Positions 56,605-64,000 of a stretch of 64,000 nucleotides of DNA are shown piece by piece (the stretch's first letter is position 1; each line of letters begins with the position of its first letter). Source of the stretch: Streptococcus peroris ATCC 700780 (GTDB taxonomy: Bacteria > Bacillota > Bacilli > Lactobacillales > Streptococcaceae); the NCBI RefSeq assembly GCF_000187585.1, contig NZ_GL732463.1:1010088-1074087 (forward strand), written 5' to 3'. The notes below the pieces were generated by a model. It did not search any database. It was not told the DNA's origin and saw only the letters and a program-made list of their open reading frames with translations. The translations under genes were made by a program, and so were the position numbers.

Positions 56605-56964
56605 TTATTTACCAAGTTTTGCTTTAGCTGCATCTGCAAGAGCTGTGAAAGCTGCTGCATCGTTAACAGCCAAGTCAGCAAGCATTTTACGGTTAACTTC
56701 GATCTCAGCCAATTTCAAACCATGCATCAATTGTGAGTATGAAAGTCCGTTCAAACGAGCTGCCGCATTGATACGTGTAATCCACAATTTGCGGAAGTCA
56801 CGTTTCTTTTGACGACGGTCACGGTATGCATAGTAGTAAGAGTTCATTACTTGTTCTTTTGCAGTACGGAACAAGATGTGTTTAGCTCCATAGTAACCTT
56901 TTGCTAATTTAAGAATACGTTTACGACGTTTGCGTGATACAACGCCACCTTTAACACGTGCCAT
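56605..56964 (-). CDS. rplT: 50S ribosomal protein L20
   Basis: A 119-aa ribosomal protein, starting [20 protein letters not shown] with the usual basic N-terminus and TALADAAK near the end. In B. subtilis L20 binds the operon leader to stop its own transcription; the leader here has an attenuator (57790-57925), so the same control is likely. Confidence 0.97.
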
Positions 56965-57013
56965 TTATATTTCCTCCAATATTTCCTAGAATTCTTTACT
57001 TACGAATACGCGA

Positions 57014-57214
57014 TTATTTCAAGCGAGTAAGCATTGCTTTGATACGTTTGAAATCTCCTGCATGCACCATAGATGCTTTACGAAGATGACGACGTTGTTT
57101 TTTAGTTTTTCCGTGGAAACGGTGAGATGTATAAGCACGGAAACGTTTAAGTCCACCAGAACCTGTACGTTTGAAACGTTTAGCTGATGCGCGGTGTGTT
57201 TTTTGTTTTGGCAT
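57014..57214 (-). CDS. rpmI: 50S ribosomal protein L35
   Basis: A 66-aa basic protein, [19 protein letters not shown], of standard length, between infC and rplT. Confidence 0.97.
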   Translation of the reverse strand: MPKQKTHRASAKRFKRTGSGGLKRFRAYTSHRFHGKTKKQRRHLRKASMVHAGDFKRIKAMLTRLK

Positions 57215-57246
57215 GATTTTTTCTCCTTTATTTAACTTTCTGACAA

Positions 57247-57768
57247 TTATTTTTTGTCAGTTGCTGGCGCCAATTGCATAAACATTTGACGTCCATCCAT
57301 TTTAGCACGTTGTTCGATGATAGCAATATCTTGAGTTGCTTCAGCGAAGTCGGCTAAAACTTTTGCACCAATTTCTTTATGGGTAATCATACGTCCCTTA
57401 AAGCGAATAGATACCTTTACTTTGTTTCCTTTTTCAAGGAACTTGCGAGCATTGCGAAGTTTGGTATCGAAATCACCCTTGTCAATTACTGGGCTCAAAC
57501 GAACTTCTTTCACGGTCACAACGCTTTGTTTTTTGCGCTGTTCTTTTTGCTTCTTCTGGTACTCAAATTTGAACTTACCGTAATCCATAATTTTCGCTAC
57601 AGGAGGTTTAGCTTGAGGTTGAATGAGAACCAAGTCCACATTAGCTTCATCCGCAAGTGCTTGCGCTTCGCTTAGTGGTTTGATACCCAATTGCTCACCT
57701 TCAAGACCGATTAAGCGAACTTCACGTACACGAATTTCATCATTGATGAATAAGTCTTGCTTTGCTAT
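57247..57768 (-). CDS. infC: Translation initiation factor IF-3
   Basis: A 173-aa IF-3 if read from ATA, with an N-domain ([19 protein letters not shown]), a linker, and the C-domain ([18 protein letters not shown], about 115-132). An AAAGAGGTG Shine-Dalgarno lies 6 nt before the ATA, which aligns with the AUU start of Bacillus IF-3. The alternative TTG at 57804 (185 aa) lies in the leader terminator's T tract and has no Shine-Dalgarno. A rare start codon lets IF-3 control its own translation. infC, rpmI and rplT form one operon. Confidence 0.85.
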   Translation of the reverse strand: MAKQDLFINDEIRVREVRLIGLEGEQLGIKPLSEAQALADEANVDLVLIQPQAKPPVAKIMDYGKFKFEYQKKQKEQRKKQSVVTVKEVRLSPVIDKGDFDTKLRNARKFLEKGNKVKVSIRFKGRMITHKEIGAKVLADFAEATQDIAIIEQRAKMDGRQMFMQLAPATDKK

Positions 57769-57781
57769 GGTTTTCACCTCT
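57766..57781 (-). promoter_or_regulatory. Shine-Dalgarno plus rare AUA start of infC
   Basis: AGAGGTG (57775-57781), 6-nt spacer, ATA at 57766-57768 on the minus strand. Confidence 0.7.
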
Positions 57782-57789
57782 TTTTTTAA

Positions 57790-57925
57790 TTTAGAGAAAA
57801 ACAAGAGCGGACTTGCTAACGCAAATCCGCACTACATGATTATCGTTCATTTCTGAAACTTGATCCGTAGGGGCCAGACAACGTTAGTCGCAAGGCGAGA
57901 AGTTCTCACTTCTGCTTTTCTCAAC
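57790..57925 (-). promoter_or_regulatory. infC-rpmI-rplT leader with attenuator (L20-leader type)
   Basis: The leader of about 135 nt has a 5' hairpin (GAGAAGTGAGAACTTCTC) and a 10-bp terminator GCGGATTTGC-GTTA-GCAAGTCCGC (57807-57830) with a T-rich tail before infC. This fits L20-controlled termination as known in Bacillus. Exact Rfam class not tested. Confidence 0.7.
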
Positions 57926-57931
57926 TTTTAT

Positions 57932-57960
57932 ATGATACCAAGTTTTTCCCTACTTGTCAA
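57932..57960 (-). promoter_or_regulatory. infC operon promoter
   Basis: TTGACA, 17 nt, TATCAT on the minus strand. Confidence 0.8.
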
Positions 57961-58025
57961 GATAAAAAATTATCTTTTTACTTTATCAAGGTAAAAGAAT
58001 TGAATCCATCACCTAAGAATTGACT

Positions 58026-59354
58026 TTATTGATTACGTGAATAGTAAATTTCATGTGGTTTCACATGGTTACCCAACAATTCAGAGACTGTGACAAAGCT
58101 ATAACCTTCCCCTTGTAAATACTCAATGACTTTCGGTAATGAGTTGACTGACGTTTGATGAATGTCATGCATTAAAATAATCGAACCATTACTTGCCTGA
58201 CGCTGAATCTCTGCCAAAATTGCAGCTTCATTTTTACTCTTCCAGTCCAGACTATCAACATCCCACAAGATAAAGCTTAAATCAAGACTATTGCGGATAT
58301 CATCTGAAATGGCACCATAAGGAGGACGCATCAATTTTGAACTTGTTCCAAGCACACTGGTAATTGCTGATTCTGTATCCGTAAGTTGTTTCTTAGCATC
58401 TTCCAAGGAAAGTTTTGTTAAGACTGGGTGATCCCAGCTGTGATTACCCACTTCATGACCTTCAGCCTTCATTCTCTTAAGAATTGCTTCGTTACCAGCG
58501 ACATTTTTCCCTTGTACAAAGAAAGTTGCTTTGATTTTATATTTAGCTAATATATCTAGTGCCTGTGGTGTTGTAGTTGCATTTGGACCATCATCGAAGG
58601 TCAAGGCAACAACTTTTTTATGTTTTTCTGCTTGAACTTTTTTATAAAGTTCAGCATCCTTATCTGATAGATAAGAAGTTTGAATAAAATCAAAGAAATC
58701 TGAAATAGGCATCGCTATTTCTTCCACATTATCAGTTGATTTAACAGGATAAAGAACTAATTGACTATCTTTGTAAGCAAATCTCCAGCTTGACAATTCT
58801 GCAGCTGATAAATCAGCTGAAACTTGATCAACCAATGATTGATCTACCTTTTTATCTTGGAGAGTAGTCTTAAGATCTTCTAGTAATTTTTCCTTTGCTT
58901 TTTTTGTATCTGTAAAGAGTTGGTCCAGCGTAAAGATTGAACCATCTTCTTTTAGATATACCTGATCGAGAGTGGTATTTTCGAGCTCAACGACTTTTGA
59001 ATGAGCTAAATCATAAGCTTGTTTTTTAATCAGGCGATTTTCAATACCATTTAGAGAAGAATCTCCTTTTTCTGAGTAATAAAAAATCAACTGGTCTTTT
59101 CCTTCGACCTTGTCGGTGATATCCTTTACAATCGCATCCTTGGCAGAAGAAATAATACTATCTCCTACCTGTGGATAATAAGTAATAATCTCTGATTTTT
59201 CCTTGCGAAAATGCTCCTTTTGGCTACCTTGTGCATATGCATCTTCTTTTTCCTTCTTGAGACTTTCAATTTTCTGTTCAAAGGCTTGCTTGCTCAACAC
59301 TTTATAAGTAATCATACTACCAAGTGCTAACATTATGAAGAACAAAATCAACAC
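58026..59354 (-). CDS. pgdA: Peptidoglycan N-acetylglucosamine deacetylase PgdA, N-terminus out of frame
   Basis: A 442-aa frame starting at GTG. It has an N-terminal membrane helix (about 1-17), an extracellular helical region, and a carbohydrate esterase 4 domain with TFDDGPN (Asp254-255), GNHSWDHP (His305, His309), RPPYG, DVDSLDW and LMHDIH. PgdA deacetylates wall GlcNAc and protects from lysozyme. The 18-codon frame at 59363-59419 would supply the cytoplasmic tail if one A were added at an A7 tract; the joined protein would be 464 aa, near the 463 of the pneumococcal enzyme. The GTG has a weak AGGA upstream and may rescue translation. Confidence 0.82.
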   Translation of the reverse strand: MLILFFIMLALGSMITYKVLSKQAFEQKIESLKKEKEDAYAQGSQKEHFRKEKSEIITYYPQVGDSIISSAKDAIVKDITDKVEGKDQLIFYYSEKGDSSLNGIENRLIKKQAYDLAHSKVVELENTTLDQVYLKEDGSIFTLDQLFTDTKKAKEKLLEDLKTTLQDKKVDQSLVDQVSADLSAAELSSWRFAYKDSQLVLYPVKSTDNVEEIAMPISDFFDFIQTSYLSDKDAELYKKVQAEKHKKVVALTFDDGPNATTTPQALDILAKYKIKATFFVQGKNVAGNEAILKRMKAEGHEVGNHSWDHPVLTKLSLEDAKKQLTDTESAITSVLGTSSKLMRPPYGAISDDIRNSLDLSFILWDVDSLDWKSKNEAAILAEIQRQASNGSIILMHDIHQTSVNSLPKVIEYLQGEGYSFVTVSELLGNHVKPHEIYYSRNQ

Positions 59355-59362
59355 AAGATTTC

Positions 59363-59419
59363 CTAGCTTTTTATTATTTTTTTCTTAACTGTCTTTTGGG
59401 GTGATCTCTTGTTTGTCAT
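59363..59419 (-). CDS. Separated 5' reading frame of pgdA (18 codons)
   Basis: It reads [18 protein letters not shown] then TAG. The basic tail looks like the cytoplasmic N-terminus of PgdA. The frame is lost at A7 (59377-59383). A -10 box is exactly one leaderless distance upstream. It is either an artefact, a phase-variable site or a small upstream ORF. Confidence 0.5.
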   Translation of the reverse strand: MTNKRSPQKTVKKKIIKS

Positions 59420-59425
59420 AGTTTT

Positions 59426-59454
59426 ATCATATCAAATCAGTGCTATAATTTCAA
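59426..59454 (-). promoter_or_regulatory. Promoter giving a leaderless pgdA mRNA
   Basis: TTGAAA, 17 nt, TATGAT with TGA before the -10 (minus). The last -10 base is 7 positions before the A of the ATG at 59419. No Shine-Dalgarno. Confidence 0.65.
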
Positions 59455-59497
59455 TGAAAACATGGAATAAATTCATGTTTAATATAAAAAGTTAAGT

Positions 59498-59529
59498 AAA
59501 AGAACCCTAGCTAATTCTAGAGTTCTTTT
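59498..59529 (-). terminator. ezrA terminator
   Basis: AAAAGAAC-CTAG paired with CTAG-GTTCTTTT around a 6-nt loop. Confidence 0.85.
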
Positions 59530-59534
59530 AGAGA

Positions 59535-61262
59535 CTAGAAACGAATACTTTCTCTTGTTTTCTCATAAGAAGTAACAAAACGGCTCGTTACTCCAGGTTC
59601 AGCAACTTCTAATGCTTGAGAGATTTTTTCAAAAGATTCTTGATAATCAAAGGTTGTTTCAAAGATATTCAAGGCTTCTTGGAAAGCTTGTTGAATACGG
59701 TCATCAAATGATCTGTAACGGTTAGAATATTGAAGCAATTGTTCTGTTAGTGTTGCATTTTGGACAATACTGTAGGTTTCTTCTTCCAATATGTTCATAT
59801 CATTTGTAGCAACCTCAAGGATACGATTGACAGATTCAATATTCACTTTCGCTTGATCCAACTCAGCCATCAAGTCTTCTGTACTATGACTTGCATCAAA
59901 GAAGAGCTTCAAGAAATTCTGTGGAATTCCTGGAAGGTTTCTCTTTTCCATATAGCGCTTGATAGTATGAAGACGGTTAACATATACATTTGCTTTTTGA
60001 CGAGCATTGATGTCATCTTTTTCAATCTTGACTAAACGTTCGCTAACAGCGATTTGATTATCTTCAATATCCTTCAATGTAGATTGGAGATTTTCGAAAC
60101 GTTCTTGCAAGACAGAATATGCTTCTGTAACTTCAGTTTGATTGTTAGTCGCTTCTTCAATCGTTGTATTCAAGGTCGAGATATCTGTTTGAAGGCGACG
60201 AACTTTATTCACATCACTTTCAGAAATCAAGTAGGTTTTTCCAAGACGTTCGATATCCTTTACCAATACCTGATTGTTTTCTTTCAAGTGTTGTAGATAT
60301 GTAGGAAGGGTAGCCACCAATTTTTCGAAAGCTTTATGAGCAGTAATTTCACGTGTAAAAATATCATAAAGCGAATTGATCTCTTCTTGAGTCTGGGTAT
60401 TTTCATACTCAGCGTTATCTAATTCTAACTTACGAATATTCTCTTGATTGTTTTTCAAGTTTTCATATAGTAGTTGAAGGCGAGATTCAATATCTGTTTC
60501 AGTAAAATGATAATTATCATCTAAGAGCTTACGATAACCTGCTTCTAAATCGTCAAGTTGATCCGGTAATTCAGTAGACAGCTTGGTCACGATTGCCGGA
60601 ACTCTTTCAACGATATGTGTCAAAGCTAAAATATGATTTTCTACGTTATCCAAAATTCCTGCTGCTTCAACCGGATCCCCTGATGAATTCAAGGTTACAA
60701 ATTGAGAAAACTCGGATTGGATATTTTCCAATTGTTTTTCAATTTCTGGAAGAGCTTGACCATATTTTTCTGAATCTTCAGCTACAGTATTTTGTAGTTT
60801 TTCGAATAAGTCTAGGGCATGTAATACACGTCCACTATTTTTTGATTCTTGTTTTTCTAGATCAGACAAAGCATTTCGAATTGCAGCGATATCCTCTTCA
60901 ACAAGTTCGATTTGACTTTCAATTTGATCAATTTGGTGCTTAGCTTTCAAGAAACGGAATGAGTTGTTGAATCCTTCAGCTTCAAAGAGGTTGTTCTCGA
61001 TGTCTGCAAAAGAGTTAAGAGACAAATCAACCCATTTTTGGTTCCATTCTCTAAAGGCAACCTGACTTTGACCAATCAGATGCATATTTTTAACAACCTC
61101 TACCTCATCATTAACAGGAAGGTTATATAGTTCTTCTTTTTTTTCTTCTAAAGCTGTAAGTCTACTCTCATTACGTTTACGAAGCAAAATTGCTACAGCA
61201 AAAGCAATAAGAAGCAGAACTGCGATTCCAATCAAGGTAATAATCAACTGATTATCTGACAT
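59535..61262 (-). CDS. ezrA: Septation ring formation regulator EzrA
   Basis: A 575-aa division protein that spans the membrane once (about 6-25) and extends into the cytoplasm as spectrin-like coiled coils (about 30-570, rich in Glu, Gln, Leu, Asn). It modulates FtsZ rings and the septal wall machinery. The sequence ends in a conserved RFVTSYEKTRESIRF. Lies downstream of gyrB with a 79-nt gap. Confidence 0.93.
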   Translation of the reverse strand: MSDNQLIITLIGIAVLLLIAFAVAILLRKRNESRLTALEEKKEELYNLPVNDEVEVVKNMHLIGQSQVAFREWNQKWVDLSLNSFADIENNLFEAEGFNNSFRFLKAKHQIDQIESQIELVEEDIAAIRNALSDLEKQESKNSGRVLHALDLFEKLQNTVAEDSEKYGQALPEIEKQLENIQSEFSQFVTLNSSGDPVEAAGILDNVENHILALTHIVERVPAIVTKLSTELPDQLDDLEAGYRKLLDDNYHFTETDIESRLQLLYENLKNNQENIRKLELDNAEYENTQTQEEINSLYDIFTREITAHKAFEKLVATLPTYLQHLKENNQVLVKDIERLGKTYLISESDVNKVRRLQTDISTLNTTIEEATNNQTEVTEAYSVLQERFENLQSTLKDIEDNQIAVSERLVKIEKDDINARQKANVYVNRLHTIKRYMEKRNLPGIPQNFLKLFFDASHSTEDLMAELDQAKVNIESVNRILEVATNDMNILEEETYSIVQNATLTEQLLQYSNRYRSFDDRIQQAFQEALNIFETTFDYQESFEKISQALEVAEPGVTSRFVTSYEKTRESIRF

Positions 61263-61341
61263 ATCAAACTCCTTTTATACTTGACACAATTGTATTGATT
61301 ATATCATATTTTTCAAGCCTTGGGAACTATTTTCCAATTTT

Positions 61342-63866
<2,525 letters not shown>

Positions 63867-63873
63867 ACCCTTT

Positions 63874-63882
63874 ATTATATCA
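63874..63882 (-). promoter_or_regulatory. Extended -10 promoter of HAD-gyrB with a 0-2 nt leader
   Basis: TGA-TATAAT on minus. The last -10 base is 8 positions before the A of ATG at 63866. Confidence 0.55.
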
Positions 63883-63923
63883 TTTTTTTATGAAAAAAGC
63901 GATGTTTAGCTTGATTTTGACCT

Positions 63924-63965
63924 TAAAAAAGAGAAGAATCTCCTCAAGTAAGAAAGATCCTTCTC
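63924..63965 (-). terminator. Terminator of a gene beyond the right end
   Basis: GAGAAGGATCT pairs with AGATTCTTCTC (one G-T) with a T6 tail on minus. Confidence 0.7.
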
Positions 63966-64000
63966 AGTTTCCATTTTATTTCTCAAAAACGTCTGTGTAG

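Noticed and set aside
57769-57804. TTG start giving a 185-aa IF-3
   Set aside because: The codon overlaps the attenuator T tract and lacks a Shine-Dalgarno; the ATA with a good Shine-Dalgarno is preferred.
57955-57980. GATA...TATCTT inverted repeat upstream of the infC promoter, similar to the Rrf2 site
   Set aside because: The spacer is 6 nt instead of 5 and it lies upstream of the -35, unlike the three Rrf2 sites.
63889-64000. Possible plus-strand gene starting ATGAAAAAAGCG near the right end
   Set aside because: A minus-strand terminator (63924-63965) lies inside it; no Shine-Dalgarno and no protein-like pattern.

Overview
The window looks like a chromosome segment of a mitis-group Streptococcus, close to S. 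oralis, S. mitis or S. pneumoniae. The evidence is the tmRNA tag AKNNTSYALAA, a Gram-positive DnaE of 1033 aa, EzrA, a pneumococcal-type PgdA, and low-GC gene blocks arranged as in streptococci (HAD-gyrB-ezrA, pfkA-pyk, fruR-fruK-fruA, rlmN-VanZ-ABC-F). Species is not assigned. Most genes are on the minus strand. I see no prophage, insertion sequence, CRISPR array or rRNA operon.

Layout: 0-10 kb holds an ABC-F ATPase, a VanZ-like protein, RlmN, a YutD-like protein, a GlpF-type channel, a two-esterase/ATP-grasp operon and iscS-like-thiI. 10-19 kb holds a small anchored protein, ftsK, the fructose operon, tRNA-Ser, an Nramp Mn transporter and ssrA. 19-28 kb holds an SGNH hydrolase, a Cof-type HAD, CapA, def, rlmB, then a DMT transporter, an Rrf2 regulator and an unusual lacA-lacB-GAPDH operon. 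28-37 kb holds trxB, an amino-acid ABC pair, ogt and GNAT genes, DUF1836-hemolysin III, pdxST, cmk and a LysM protein. 37-51 kb holds a ferredoxin, galE, an FAD oxidase, Nif3, trmK, a P-type ATPase, plsC, tRNA-Thr, an unnamed small RNA, pyk-pfkA and dnaE. 51-64 kb holds gloA, an HscC-like Hsp70 with a membrane J-like partner, infC-rpmI-rplT with an attenuating leader, pgdA, ezrA, gyrB and a HAD phosphatase.

The strongest new signal is a putative local regulon. An Rrf2 regulator (24947-25423), its divergent DMT transporter and the downstream lacA-lacB-GAPDH operon each carry a GAYA-N5-TATCTT site just after the -10 box. In two of the three the spacing from the -10 is identical. The operon has LacAB and a second-type GAPDH but no lacC or lacD next to it, so its substrate is open.

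Other points: six genes (ftsK, rlmB, ferredoxin, a P-type ATPase, pgdA and the HAD gene before gyrB) have -10 boxes placed so that transcription would begin at or within 1-2 nt of the start codon, and they lack a usable Shine-Dalgarno. infC probably starts at AUA. pgdA is out of frame by one base at an A7 tract near its N-terminus. A DUF1836-hemolysin III operon has a perfect 21-bp palindrome over its start site. A strong promoter and terminator bracket a structured RNA of about 140 nt between tRNA-Thr and pyk.
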